DNA of 64,000 nt from the NCBI RefSeq assembly GCF_947493595.1, contig NZ_CANLRL010000013.1, positions 1 to 64,000 on the forward strand. The letters run 5' to 3'. Below are positions 15,611 through 25,296 of the stretch, one piece after another. This DNA comes from an uncultured Shimia sp. GTDB taxonomy: Bacteria > Pseudomonadota > Alphaproteobacteria > Rhodobacterales > Rhodobacteraceae. The position numbers and the translations under genes were made by a program. The first letter of the stretch is position 1. The number at the start of each line of letters is the position of its first letter. The notes beneath the pieces were generated by a model. The model was not told the origin of the DNA, did no database searches, and worked only from the letters and a program-made list of their open reading frames with translations.

Positions 15611-17488
15611 ATGAGTGACAAAGCATCAATTTTCAGCGGCAATGTGGTCTGGGTGGCCGGAGTTGTGGTGGCGATGGGCGTCTCTGTCTTTGCGCTGGTG
15701 TCGACGGGTGTGTTGGATGGCAGCGATCAAATCGTCGATGACACCACCGCAAGCGAAACAACCGCTGTTGCACCTGAAGCAACGCCAGATGTATCAGAAC
15801 AGACTGCTGAGGCCGTTTCTGAGCCTGAGGCGCGGCCGGCACCATCGGAAACGCAGGCGCAAGTCGCTGAGGGGGCTGAAGGCGCTGCACCAGTTGCGGA
15901 ACCCGAGCCAAATCAAGAGCAGGTGGCTGCCGCACTTGCGCCGGTTGAGGAAGAGCCCGCGCCTACCATCGCCCCAAGTTTTGATCTGGTGCGTGTAGAC
16001 GCCGAAGGCAACACGGTGGTGGCTGGAGCGGCTGCGCCAGGTGCCATGTTGGGCATTCTGCTGGACGGTGCTGAGGTCGCTTTGGCGCCTGTGGACACAG
16101 CGGGTAAATTTGCCGCCATTCTGGCCATTGAACCAAGTGAGGCACCACGCGTGCTGAGCCTTGTGGAGCGTCGCGCGGACGGTGATGTGCCGTCGGACGC
16201 CACGGTGATCGTGGCGCCTGTTGTGGCCGTTGCTGAGGCTGTTGTGGCGCCCGAGGTGGTGGAAGATCCTGTCGCGACGGACGTAGCGGAGCCAAAGGTC
16301 ACACAAGCGAATGCTGAGTCGGAGGTCGTCACTACCGAGGTGAAAGACGCGGCAACAGATGATGTTGTTGCTGAGACCGAAGAAACTGCACTTCAGGTGA
16401 ACAGCGATGAGCAACCCATTGAAGAGGTTGTTGAAAGCGTAAGTGAAGAGCCAGTTGAAGAAGCGCCGAAACCTGAAGCCAAAGAAGAGACAACTACGGC
16501 AGTACCTGCGCCGAAACCCAAGGCGCCAGCGGTAATCGTGTCGGATTCCGAAGGTGTGCGCGTGGTACAACCGGCCGCGCCGAAAGAGGCCACACCCGAG
16601 GTTCTGGCTGCCGTGTCGATTGACTCAATCAGCTACACCGATGCCGGTGCGGTGATGGTCTCCGGACGTGGCAACCCAAGTGCTTTTGTGCGGCTGTATT
16701 TGGACAACGCCTTGGCTGCGACCACAAAGATTGACGACGCGGGCCTGTGGTCTACCCAACTGGAAGACGTGGCCGGCGGGTTGTACGAATTGCGCGCGGA
16801 TGAGGTCGATGAAACCGCCAACGTGCTCTCCCGCGTGGTGACGCCGTTCAAACGCGAAACCCCGGAAACTGTCGCAAAGGCCCGTGCTCAGGCGGAAGCT
16901 GTAGCTGAGGCAGAGACCTCAGCGCAGGCGCCAGAAACGCCTGCAAGTGTGGCGTCGGAGGACAATGACGTGTCGGTTGGCACCGCAAGTGAAACAATTG
17001 CGGTAAAAAGCGCAGAAGGCACTGATGAGGATGAGGCAGCGCCAGAGTCTGCACCTGTGGTTGCGGATGTCTCGGGCACAGGTGTGTCAGTGGCCGCAAA
17101 CCAGGCAGAGATAGCATCCGAAAAAGCCGCGGAGGCAGTGCAAGAGCAACCTGCTGAAGAAGTCGCGCAGGCGGATGCAGCTGCCACCGAACCAACGTCC
17201 GTACCGTCGGAGACAGCACAGGCGCAACCCGAGGAAGTCACCTCACCAGAACAAACCACGGCAACCAGCGAAGCAGAATTGGAACCAGCTGGGGAGCCGG
17301 AGCCTGTAACCGCACAACCACCAGTTCGCATTGTGACCGTACAGCCAGGCGCCACCCTCTGGGCCATTGCGCGGGACCGTTATGGCGAAGGCCAATTGTA
17401 TTTGCAGGTGTTTGAAGCCAACAAAGACAAAATCCGCGACCCGGATCTGATCTATCCGGGGCAGGTCTTTTCGGTGCCAGAAGAATAA
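15611..17488 (+). CDS. Membrane-anchored LysM protein with Ala/Glu-rich spacers
   Basis: A 625-residue acidic protein. One N-terminal helix (about residues 12-32) should place the rest in the periplasm. Two related beta-sandwich-like segments (about 118-200, opening FDLVRVDAEGNTVVAG, and 335-415, opening SIDSISYTDAGAVMVSG) sit between long Ala/Glu/Val/Pro-rich low-complexity stretches. A C-terminal LysM domain (about 572-622: TVQPGATLWAIARDRYGEG, YPGQVFSVP) should bind peptidoglycan. The ATG at 15611 is preceded by GGGGGA. The layout suggests a spacer that ties the inner membrane to the cell wall, which is inference. Confidence 0.85.
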   Translation: MSDKASIFSGNVVWVAGVVVAMGVSVFALVSTGVLDGSDQIVDDTTASETTAVAPEATPDVSEQTAEAVSEPEARPAPSETQAQVAEGAEGAAPVAEPEPNQEQVAAALAPVEEEPAPTIAPSFDLVRVDAEGNTVVAGAAAPGAMLGILLDGAEVALAPVDTAGKFAAILAIEPSEAPRVLSLVERRADGDVPSDATVIVAPVVAVAEAVVAPEVVEDPVATDVAEPKVTQANAESEVVTTEVKDAATDDVVAETEETALQVNSDEQPIEEVVESVSEEPVEEAPKPEAKEETTTAVPAPKPKAPAVIVSDSEGVRVVQPAAPKEATPEVLAAVSIDSISYTDAGAVMVSGRGNPSAFVRLYLDNALAATTKIDDAGLWSTQLEDVAGGLYELRADEVDETANVLSRVVTPFKRETPETVAKARAQAEAVAEAETSAQAPETPASVASEDNDVSVGTASETIAVKSAEGTDEDEAAPESAPVVADVSGTGVSVAANQAEIASEKAAEAVQEQPAEEVAQADAAATEPTSVPSETAQAQPEEVTSPEQTTATSEAELEPAGEPEPVTAQPPVRIVTVQPGATLWAIARDRYGEGQLYLQVFEANKDKIRDPDLIYPGQVFSVPEE

Positions 17489-17561
17489 CGCGCGCAGGGC
17501 TGGCAAGTCCTGCAACCTATGATTAGGTTTGTCAGGCTCACCAACTGACAGGCAGGCAGGC

Positions 17562-19382
17562 ATGACCAAATGGCACACGGCTACGGCTGAGGAACTCGCG
17601 CGCAACGAACAACGCTCCGGTTGGCGTACCATTCGTAAGGTGTCGCCATACCTCTGGCCTGACGACAAACCGTGGGTGAAACACCGCGTGGTGCTGGCGC
17701 TGTGTATGCTGCTGGCCTCCAAAATGATCGCGGTCTATTCCCCGATGCTTTACAAAGCTGCCGTAGACGCGCTTGCCAATGAAGGCGTGCCGCCGCTTGC
17801 GCTTGGCGCAGTGGGGCTGACCGTGGCCTATGGCATGGCGCGTTTGATGACCAATGGCTTTCAGCAGTTGCGCGATGCGGTCTTTGCCAAGGTGGCACAG
17901 CGGGCCTTGCGCCAATTGGCCTTAGAGACCTTTGAGCACATCCACCGCCTGTCGATGCGCTATCACATCACCCGCAAAACTGGCGGGTTGAGCCGCATAA
18001 TTGAGCGGGGCGTGAAGGGGGTGGAGTTCCTCCTACGTTTTCTGCTGTTCTCCATCGGCCCGCTGGTGCTTGAGTTGTTGATGATCTCCGCGATCTTCTA
18101 CTGGCTGTTTGACGCGCGCTATCTGGCCGTCGTGGGCGTGACCATTTCGATCTACATCTGGTTCACCTTCAAGGTCACCGAATGGCGCGTGAAGCTGCGC
18201 CGCCAGATGAACGATCAGGACACAGACGCCAACCAGAAGGCCATCGACAGCCTGCTGAACTTTGAAACCGTAAAGTACTTTGGCGCCGAAAAACGTGAGG
18301 CCGCGCGGTACGATAGCGCCATGGCTGGCTATGAAGAAGCGGCGCTAAAGACTTCATATTCCTTGGCTTTTTTGAACTTTGGTCAGTCCTTCCTGATCAC
18401 CTCCGGTCTTGTGATTGTCATGGTCATGGCGGCGATTGGCGTGCAAAATGGTGACCTGACGGTGGGCGATTTTGTCATGGTCAACGCCTATATGGTGCAG
18501 ATCACCATGCCGCTGAATTTCCTGGGCACGGTCTACCGTGAAATCCGTCAGAGCCTTGTGGATATGGGCGAAATGTTTGACCTGTTGGAACAGCCGGCGG
18601 AAGTGGCGGACAAGCCGGACGCCAAGCCGCTGGCCATCAAAGACGGTTCTATCACACTCGACAACGTGGCGTTTGGCTATGAAGCGGATCGCGCCATTTT
18701 GAAGGGTGTGAGTCTGGAAGTATCGGGGGGGCAGACCGTGGCCATTGTTGGTGCGTCTGGTTCCGGGAAATCCACCATCGGACGGTTGCTGTTCAGGTTT
18801 TATGATGTGCAGGGCGGGGCACTCCGGATTGACGGCCAAGACGTGCGCGATGTGCAGCAGGAAAGCCTACATGACGCCATTGGCGTGGTGCCGCAAGACA
18901 CGGTGCTGTTCAACGACACCATTCGTTACAACATTGCCTATGGTCGCGACGGGGCCACAGAGGATGATGTGATCGAAGCCGCCAAAGCGGCACAAATCCA
19001 CGATTTCATCGCAGCGTTGCCGGACGGCTATGACACGGCTGTAGGAGAGCGCGGGCTTAAGCTGTCAGGCGGTGAAAAGCAACGCGTCGGCATCGCCCGC
19101 ACCTTGCTGAAGAACCCGCCAATATTGTTGCTGGATGAGGCAACCTCTGCCTTGGATACCGAAACCGAGCAGGGCATCAAGGAGGCGCTGGCACGGGCTG
19201 GTGAAGGCCGCACCGTGATCACCATCGCCCACCGGCTGTCCACCATTGCCGAAGCTGATCAGATTGTGGTGCTGGAGCAAGGTGAGGTGGTCGAAAAGGG
19301 CACGCACAACGCGCTTTTGGAGAAAAAAGGCCGCTATGCGCAGCTTTGGACCCGACAGCAAGCGGATGAAGACGCCGCTTAA
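17562..19382 (+). CDS. Atm1/HMT1-type ABC exporter
   Basis: A 606-residue half-transporter with fused membrane and ATPase domains. The membrane domain (about residues 30-320) has six helices and the family-typical NFETVKYFGAEKREAARYDSA and LNFLGTVYREIRQSLVDM. The ATPase has Walker A GASGSGKST, Q-loop PQDTVLFNDTI, signature LSGGEKQR, Walker B ILLLDEATSALD and H-loop AHR. This subfamily (ABCB7/Atm1) exports glutathione-linked sulfur or metal conjugates. The ATG at 17562 starts at the conserved region; the earlier opening at 17529 is unsupported. Confidence 0.92.
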   Translation: MTKWHTATAEELARNEQRSGWRTIRKVSPYLWPDDKPWVKHRVVLALCMLLASKMIAVYSPMLYKAAVDALANEGVPPLALGAVGLTVAYGMARLMTNGFQQLRDAVFAKVAQRALRQLALETFEHIHRLSMRYHITRKTGGLSRIIERGVKGVEFLLRFLLFSIGPLVLELLMISAIFYWLFDARYLAVVGVTISIYIWFTFKVTEWRVKLRRQMNDQDTDANQKAIDSLLNFETVKYFGAEKREAARYDSAMAGYEEAALKTSYSLAFLNFGQSFLITSGLVIVMVMAAIGVQNGDLTVGDFVMVNAYMVQITMPLNFLGTVYREIRQSLVDMGEMFDLLEQPAEVADKPDAKPLAIKDGSITLDNVAFGYEADRAILKGVSLEVSGGQTVAIVGASGSGKSTIGRLLFRFYDVQGGALRIDGQDVRDVQQESLHDAIGVVPQDTVLFNDTIRYNIAYGRDGATEDDVIEAAKAAQIHDFIAALPDGYDTAVGERGLKLSGGEKQRVGIARTLLKNPPILLLDEATSALDTETEQGIKEALARAGEGRTVITIAHRLSTIAEADQIVVLEQGEVVEKGTHNALLEKKGRYAQLWTRQQADEDAA

Positions 19383-19402
19383 GCGGAGATAGTGGTTGCA
19401 AT

Positions 19403-19431
19403 ACACCCGTGCTTTCCCGGTGCGGGTGTTT
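19403..19431. terminator. Terminator between convergent ABC exporter and DUF1294 genes
   Basis: ACACCCG and CGGGTGT arms around a 13-base GC-rich loop, followed by TTTG on the plus strand. Short U-tract. Confidence 0.5.
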
Positions 19432-19433
19432 GA

Positions 19434-19814
19434 TCAGCTGGGTAGGGCTGCTTGGTAGTTCCCGGACATCCAAATCCCTGATGGACCAAGAAGCGCCAAA
19501 TACGTGCCCAGAGAAATCAATCCAAGATGCAGGACAACAATGGCGTTTAGGCGTCGTCCAAAGGGTTGTTTCTGTGTCTTATGATAGAAACGCTTTTGGG
19601 CAAATTTGGCACCCAGCGAGCCACCGGCCAGCGCCAGGAACAATAGAGTGCGCTCGGAAATGCGGGGTTCGCCGTGAATGGCGCGCTCTTTGTCGGCATG
19701 AAAGTAGGTGTAGGTGACCATGTTAAGAGCCAACCAAAACACCAGTACCAACCCAGTCAAAATAAGCGCCGGGAGGGCAGGGGACATAGAAGTGCCAACT
19801 GCGATATTGAACAT
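19434..19814 (-). CDS. DUF1294 membrane protein
   Basis: A 126-residue membrane protein with three hydrophobic helices. The family core is recognisable: ALNMVTYTYFHADKERAIHG, then RISERTLLFLALAGGSLGAKFAQ and FYHKTQKQPF. DUF1294 is sometimes fused to a cold-shock domain; here it stands alone. The ATG at 19814 has AGG about 10 bases upstream; ATG at 19787 is an alternative. Function unknown. Confidence 0.8.
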   Translation of the reverse strand: MFNIAVGTSMSPALPALILTGLVLVFWLALNMVTYTYFHADKERAIHGEPRISERTLLFLALAGGSLGAKFAQKRFYHKTQKQPFGRRLNAIVVLHLGLISLGTYLALLGPSGIWMSGNYQAALPS

Positions 19815-19903
19815 GAAGTTGCCTGTATGCGTTCGCTTAAAAAGTTTGGTGCGACACGTATAAGGCGAAATGCGTTGCAAAAAAAGAACATTCTGGATGA
19901 ATG

Positions 19904-19934
19904 AAAAACGCGCCCCCGAAGGAGCGCGTTTTTT
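19904..19934 (-). terminator. Terminator of the RND efflux operon
   Basis: AAAAACGCGC and GCGCGTTTTTT arms around a short loop. On the minus strand the stem is followed by a T-run, 19 bases past the RND stop. Confidence 0.8.
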
Positions 19935-19952
19935 GTGCGTGATGCTGAGGGC

Positions 19953-22900
19953 CTACTCAGCGGCTTGAATGCCACCTGGATCAGGATCGTTGGCGGCTTT
20001 TCCGCTGCGCGGTGCCTCAACCTCTGGCGCCAGATCATTTGGGTCGACCTTGGTGGAACGGGTGGGTGGCACGGACGACCGGTTGGATGGCTTGGAGCTT
20101 TCCATCACCACCTCCGTGGTGTCATCCCACATCAGCACCGGATGTTTCACCTTGCGGGCTGCGCGGCGCAACGCCCAATCCTGACCGGCGCGCGAGGTGC
20201 GACCAAAGGACATGCGCGCGAGCAGGCGCATCATCCAGTTGAAGTAGGTGCTGGCCCAGACCCGCGCTGCCAACATCGATGGTGTGAACACCAGTGTCAG
20301 AACTGTTGCGATACCAAGACCAAAGACTACAGCAGTCGCCAGCTGTTTCCACCACAGCGAGGTTGGGCTGTCGATCGAGTAGCCACCATTGATGAAGTCC
20401 AGACTCAGGCCAAACATCATTGGCGCAAGGCCCGCCATCGTGGTGATTGTGGTCAGCAACACCGGACGGATACGGCTCTGCGCGGTACGCACAATTGCAT
20501 CGATCCGGGGCATGTACTGGCTGTATTCCTGATAGGTATCGATCAGAACAATGTTGTTGTTCACCACAATCCCTGCCAGCGCCACAATGCCGGTGCCGGT
20601 CATGATGATCGAGAAGGTCTGATCCATCACCAACATACCGACCAGAACACCTGCGGTAGACAGAACCACCGCCAGCAGCACCAGCACCGAGTTGTAGAAG
20701 CTGTTGAACTGCGCCAACAGGATCACAAACATCAGTCCCAAGGCAGCCGAGAACGCGCTCATCAAGAAGGCTCCGGATTCCGCCTGCTCTTCCTGATCAC
20801 CGGTCCATTCCCAGCCGATCGAGGGGCCAAATGGATTGGTTTCGAGCCACTCTGTCAGCACTTCGATGCGTTCTGTTGCGGTCACCGGAACACGGCGAGC
20901 ACCGTCCTCCACTGCGGATTGCAGCTCGCCTGCCGAAGCGGCTTCTTCCAGTGTGAAGATTGTGAAGTCCTCGCCGTTTGGCGTGGTGATCACGGTTTCG
21001 CCTGTGAAACCGCCATCTGGTAGAGCCTTCAAGAAAGCAAGGGTTTTCAGGTCATCGCCTTCGCCGGTCACAACTTTGACCAAACCTGGTTCCACATCCG
21101 CTTTCACGTCGTAGTAACGTTCCTGATCAACACGGCTGATAGACGCCCTCTTTGGCACCGGAAAGCGTGTGACAAAGTTGGACAGAGGCACAAGCCCGTC
21201 ATTGGTGCGCACTTTTAATGTGTCGAGAGTAGACAGGACACGGTCCTGATCTGGCAAACGCAGGCGGATTTCGATCTCTTCATCAGAGCTGTCGACTCGC
21301 ATGGTGTCGAGCAGAATACCCCGTGTCACAAGCTGAACCATCGCGCCTACGGTGGCCACATCGGCGCCATAGCGACCCGCTTTGGCCACGTCCACGTCGA
21401 TCTGCCAATCGATACCGGGCAGGGGCAGGGTGTCTTCCACCAAGGTCAAGCCTGCGGTCGCTTCAAACGTCTCCCTGGCGCTTATGGCAGCGGCGTTGAG
21501 GTCGTCCCAGCCGTCGCCACGGAGGCGCAGATGGATTGGCTTGCCGGACCCCGGACCCTGTTCAATCGGGCTGGTTTCGACATAGAAGCCAGGCAATTTT
21601 GCCAGCTCGGCGTTCAGTTCTTCCAACACGCGGTTGCCGCCAAATTCCGGAGAGCTCACGTCGCGTTCCAGCAGTCCAAAGAACCATGTTTCACGCGCTG
21701 TCGGGCGATCTTCCCATGGGATGATTTCAAACTGAACCTGGCCAACCGTGTCGGGCGGAGAGTTCCCGCCACCTGGGCCACCTGTGTCCAAACCACCTTT
21801 GCCGGCAAAGGAGAAGACATTGATCACTGCAGGGTGCTGCATGATGATGTTTTCAGCCGCACGCACCATCTCGTCTTTCTCTGTCAGAGAGATGTTGCCG
21901 CGCGCCCGCACGTAAGCGGTGGCCTGTTCCGGTTCCGTGGCCACAAAGAACTCAACGCCTTTGTTGTTTTCGCCAAAATAGCCAATGATGGAGATAACAG
22001 TGAAAACAACCGCTGCGATTGTGATCAATGGCATCACAGGGTTGCCCACGATGAACCGCATGAAGTAGCCGAAACCATTGTGGCGGAAACCGGATTTGAT
22101 CGCTTTGCGTTTGCGGCTGATTTCTGCGGCGCTCATGGTTATAGACGCTGCAAAAGCAGACGCTACAAACAGCACTGCGCCAACCATCACAGTGCCGGTC
22201 GAGCCTTCGTCACCGGACTGGTAGGTCACGGTCAGCATCTGCATCAGACCGACAAACATGCCATAAAGCGGGATTGGCACCAACAGGGCGCGCACCACCC
22301 ACGGCAGGCGGGACTTCATGCCTTGTGAAATGTGGTCAAACACCCGGCTCAGGCGGCCGGAGATACCACCCACCACAGGCAGATAGATCAACGCGACCAG
22401 AAGCGAGGCGGACAGAACAAAGATCATTGTGACCGGCAACATGCCCATGAACTCACCCGGCACACCCGGCCAGAACAGCATCGGCAGGAAGGCACACAGA
22501 GTGGTCGCGGTGGAGCTGACAATCGGCCAGAACATCCGCTGCGCCGCTTCAACATAGGCGTGCATCGGGCCCACGCCCTCTTTGATGCGCTTGTCGGCAT
22601 ATTCCACCACAACAATCGCACCATCCACCAGCATGCCCACCGCAAGGATCAGACCAAACATCACCATGTTGGAAATGGTCACGCCCATCAGCGCAAGGAA
22701 GGCAAAACACAGCAGGAAGGACGCCGGAATGGCAAAGCCCACCAGCATCGCTGCGCGGCTACCAAGGGAGGCCAAAACCACAATCATCACCAGCGCAATC
22801 GCGGTCAGAACCGAGCCCTCAAGCTGACGCACCATGGAACCAACAACGCGGCTCTGATCGTTGGACGTGCCGACATGCACCGCCGCCTGCAACTCTTCAG

Positions 22901-23828
22901 GCCATTTTTCCTGAGCGGCCGCCAGCGTGGTTTTGATCTGCTCCACGGTGTCGATGATGTTGTAGCCTTTGCCCTTCACCACCTGAAGTGCAACGGTGTT
23001 TTCGCCGTCAAACCGCGCGGTGCCCGCGCGGTCCTCGAAGGTGAAGTTGATCTCTGCCAGGTCGCCCAAAGTCACAATCCGCTCGCCGTTGGTTTTCACC
23101 GGCAGCTCATAGATGTCGCTGACATCGCTAAACGACGAAGGAATTTTGACCGAGAAAGTACCCTGGTTGGTTTCCACTTCACCGGCAGCAATCAGTTGGT
23201 TGTTGTTTTGCACAACACTGATCAGCTCCGGCGCGGTGACGTTGTAAGATTCCAACCGAAGTGGATCGATCACCACTTCCACCATCTCATCGCGGTTGCC
23301 CGCGATCGGCGCTTCCAGTACCGCGTCGATGGCTTCAAAGTCATCCTGCAGATCTTTGGCCAAACGCGCCATGGTGCGTTCCGGCACATCGCCAGACAGG
23401 TTCACAATCACAATTGGGAACTCGGAGAAGTTGATCTCCGAAATAGTGTATTGATCCGCACCTTCAGGGAAGTTGGCCTGCGCCGTGTTCATGGCGTCGC
23501 GCACGTCCGCGATGGTTGCGCTCTTATCCCAGCCGAAGTCGAATTCCAGAAGCAGAGAAGCGTGGTTTTCCGAGGCGATGCCGGTCATTTTGTCGAGACC
23601 ATCAAGGTCCACCGACTCGGTTTCCATCGGTTTCACAAGAAGGCTTTCCGCGTCTTCGGCGGAGATCCCGGGATAGTTCACCGAAACATACAGGATCGGA
23701 ATGTCGATGTCCGGCTCACCTTCTTTGGGCAGGCTCGCGTATGAAAAGGCGCCAATCACAAGTGAGATTGCGATAAACGCCAGGATCATTCGGGCCCGTT
23801 CGGCGGCCCAGGTGATGGCGCCGGTCAT
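19953..23828 (-). CDS. RND-family efflux transporter permease (AcrB-like)
   Basis: A 1291-residue resistance-nodulation-division pump. It has the N-terminal helix and first large periplasmic loop, a helix cluster with GLILAVGMLVDGAIVVVEYADK carrying the conserved Asp of the proton relay, a second periplasmic loop, and a second cluster with GTGIVALAGIVVNNNIVLIDTY. It is about 250 residues longer than typical AcrB; extra sequence includes an inserted hydrophobic region after the first cluster (about residues 490-570) and a polar Ser/Asp/Pro-rich C-terminal tail. The ATG overlaps the stop of the adaptor gene (ATGA). No outer-membrane TolC partner is adjacent. Confidence 0.93.
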   Translation of the reverse strand: MTGAITWAAERARMILAFIAISLVIGAFSYASLPKEGEPDIDIPILYVSVNYPGISAEDAESLLVKPMETESVDLDGLDKMTGIASENHASLLLEFDFGWDKSATIADVRDAMNTAQANFPEGADQYTISEINFSEFPIVIVNLSGDVPERTMARLAKDLQDDFEAIDAVLEAPIAGNRDEMVEVVIDPLRLESYNVTAPELISVVQNNNQLIAAGEVETNQGTFSVKIPSSFSDVSDIYELPVKTNGERIVTLGDLAEINFTFEDRAGTARFDGENTVALQVVKGKGYNIIDTVEQIKTTLAAAQEKWPEELQAAVHVGTSNDQSRVVGSMVRQLEGSVLTAIALVMIVVLASLGSRAAMLVGFAIPASFLLCFAFLALMGVTISNMVMFGLILAVGMLVDGAIVVVEYADKRIKEGVGPMHAYVEAAQRMFWPIVSSTATTLCAFLPMLFWPGVPGEFMGMLPVTMIFVLSASLLVALIYLPVVGGISGRLSRVFDHISQGMKSRLPWVVRALLVPIPLYGMFVGLMQMLTVTYQSGDEGSTGTVMVGAVLFVASAFAASITMSAAEISRKRKAIKSGFRHNGFGYFMRFIVGNPVMPLITIAAVVFTVISIIGYFGENNKGVEFFVATEPEQATAYVRARGNISLTEKDEMVRAAENIIMQHPAVINVFSFAGKGGLDTGGPGGGNSPPDTVGQVQFEIIPWEDRPTARETWFFGLLERDVSSPEFGGNRVLEELNAELAKLPGFYVETSPIEQGPGSGKPIHLRLRGDGWDDLNAAAISARETFEATAGLTLVEDTLPLPGIDWQIDVDVAKAGRYGADVATVGAMVQLVTRGILLDTMRVDSSDEEIEIRLRLPDQDRVLSTLDTLKVRTNDGLVPLSNFVTRFPVPKRASISRVDQERYYDVKADVEPGLVKVVTGEGDDLKTLAFLKALPDGGFTGETVITTPNGEDFTIFTLEEAASAGELQSAVEDGARRVPVTATERIEVLTEWLETNPFGPSIGWEWTGDQEEQAESGAFLMSAFSAALGLMFVILLAQFNSFYNSVLVLLAVVLSTAGVLVGMLVMDQTFSIIMTGTGIVALAGIVVNNNIVLIDTYQEYSQYMPRIDAIVRTAQSRIRPVLLTTITTMAGLAPMMFGLSLDFINGGYSIDSPTSLWWKQLATAVVFGLGIATVLTLVFTPSMLAARVWASTYFNWMMRLLARMSFGRTSRAGQDWALRRAARKVKHPVLMWDDTTEVVMESSKPSNRSSVPPTRSTKVDPNDLAPEVEAPRSGKAANDPDPGGIQAAE

Positions 23829-25069
23829 TGGTCAAGCTCCCGATAGGTCGGAGCCACCTGAACACCTTCGACGACAAATTCTTGCCCCACCACAATCACG
23901 TCTGCTTTCTCCGGCAAGCCGCCAACCCAAATGCCGTCGGTGCCGTCGCGCATCAGCTCAATCGCCTTGAAGGCAACGATGCCGCCGTCTTCCACAATGC
24001 GGACACCCAGCGTGCCTTCGTCGTTCAATGTCAAAGAGGATTGCGGCAGGAAATGCGCGGCCGCGCCATCTGCGGAGATCATGATTTCTGCGGTTTGGCC
24101 GTCGCGGATCACCAGATCTTCGTTAGGGACAGTGACTTCCACGCGGAACGTGCGGGTCTGCGGATCTGCAGAGCGGGACACAAAGGTCACCTGGCCGGTG
24201 ACTTCCTGACCAGTTGTCAGACGCGCACCTGCCAGCGAGCCTTCGTTCACACGGCTGATATCGGTCTCGGGCACAAAGCCTACGATGCGGATTGGATCAA
24301 GGCGCAGAACCGTGCCACACAGGCTGCCGGGCTGCATCAAGCTGCCCAGTTCGGCTGTGCGACTTTCCAGCAGGCCATCAAATGGCGCGGTCATGGTCAG
24401 GCGTTCAACCTCGCGTTCAGCGGCGGCCACCAAGGCCTGAGCCGATTCGATGCCTGCTTGAGTGCTTTCCAACCCGGATGTGGCTGACTGGATCGACGCC
24501 TCTGCGGCGCGCACGCTGGCGGCTGTGCTTGCCACACGGGTCGAGGAAGCAAAGCCGCCTTCGGACAGTTTACGAGCCGCGTTGTCGTTGATTTTGGCCT
24601 CTTCGAGCCGCGCCTCAGCTTCGGCCACGGTGGCCTGTGCGCTTGGAATGCGCGCCTGAGCTTCCAGCAATCGGGCTTTGGCTTCCGCCAAAACTGCTGC
24701 GCTGGTGCCGACATCCAAACGACACAGCTCTTGGCCGGCGGTGACGTGAGAGCCGCGCCGCAGCGGCTCTGTGATCACCAGACCGCTGGTTTCGGCGCGA
24801 ACTTCAACCTGGCGATCCGCCTCGGTTTGACCACGTAGCACCACCGCGCTGTCGATTGTGGTTGCTGCGCTGCGCACGGCGACAACACGGATCAATCCCG
24901 CGTCATCAGACGGTGTTTCCGTCGGTTCAGTGCTTGCCTCGGCGACTTCTTCAGTCGCCTCCTCGGACGCGCCATTGCCGGCAAAAGCCGCCAAGCGATC
25001 ACGCTCCACCACAACAAAATACAAAATTGCCGTCACAAGAAGTGCGGTCAAGACCGGAATAAGCCGCAT
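23825..25069 (-). CDS. RND efflux periplasmic adaptor (membrane fusion protein)
   Basis: A 414-residue adaptor. An N-terminal helix (about residues 6-24) is followed by an acidic Ala/Glu/Thr linker, a lipoyl half (GQTEADRQVEVRAETSGLV), a long coiled-coil hairpin rich in Ala/Glu (about 135-235), the second lipoyl half (MTAPFDGLLESRTAELGSLM), and a beta-barrel domain. It would link the inner-membrane pump to an outer-membrane channel. It is the first gene of a two-gene operon with the permease, overlapping by four bases, and is divergent from the YfgM-like gene across 227 bases that must hold both promoters. Confidence 0.92.
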   Translation of the reverse strand: MRLIPVLTALLVTAILYFVVVERDRLAAFAGNGASEEATEEVAEASTEPTETPSDDAGLIRVVAVRSAATTIDSAVVLRGQTEADRQVEVRAETSGLVITEPLRRGSHVTAGQELCRLDVGTSAAVLAEAKARLLEAQARIPSAQATVAEAEARLEEAKINDNAARKLSEGGFASSTRVASTAASVRAAEASIQSATSGLESTQAGIESAQALVAAAEREVERLTMTAPFDGLLESRTAELGSLMQPGSLCGTVLRLDPIRIVGFVPETDISRVNEGSLAGARLTTGQEVTGQVTFVSRSADPQTRTFRVEVTVPNEDLVIRDGQTAEIMISADGAAAHFLPQSSLTLNDEGTLGVRIVEDGGIVAFKAIELMRDGTDGIWVGGLPEKADVIVVGQEFVVEGVQVAPTYRELDQ

Positions 25070-25296
25070 TGAATGGCCCCTGTTGCTTTAACGTGCGCCC
25101 TCCCGCGCACAAATATTGGTCGACATATTGGCGTTCGCGCGCCGAGAAACAACCTCAGAAGAGAAAATTTGGACTCATCGGTTCAAAATGCGCGTGAATT
25201 CAAGAAAAAACCTGTGTCGCCGATGTGCCTTTGCCACAGTACTTGGCACTTTGAAAACAAAACGATAAGACAAGGCAAACCGACAGGAGAGCAGGC

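Noticed and set aside
22332-23744. 470-residue plus-strand ORF antisense to the RND pump
   Set aside because: It mirrors a well-supported RND gene, is rich in His/Gln/Arg as expected of an antisense frame, and has no family signal.
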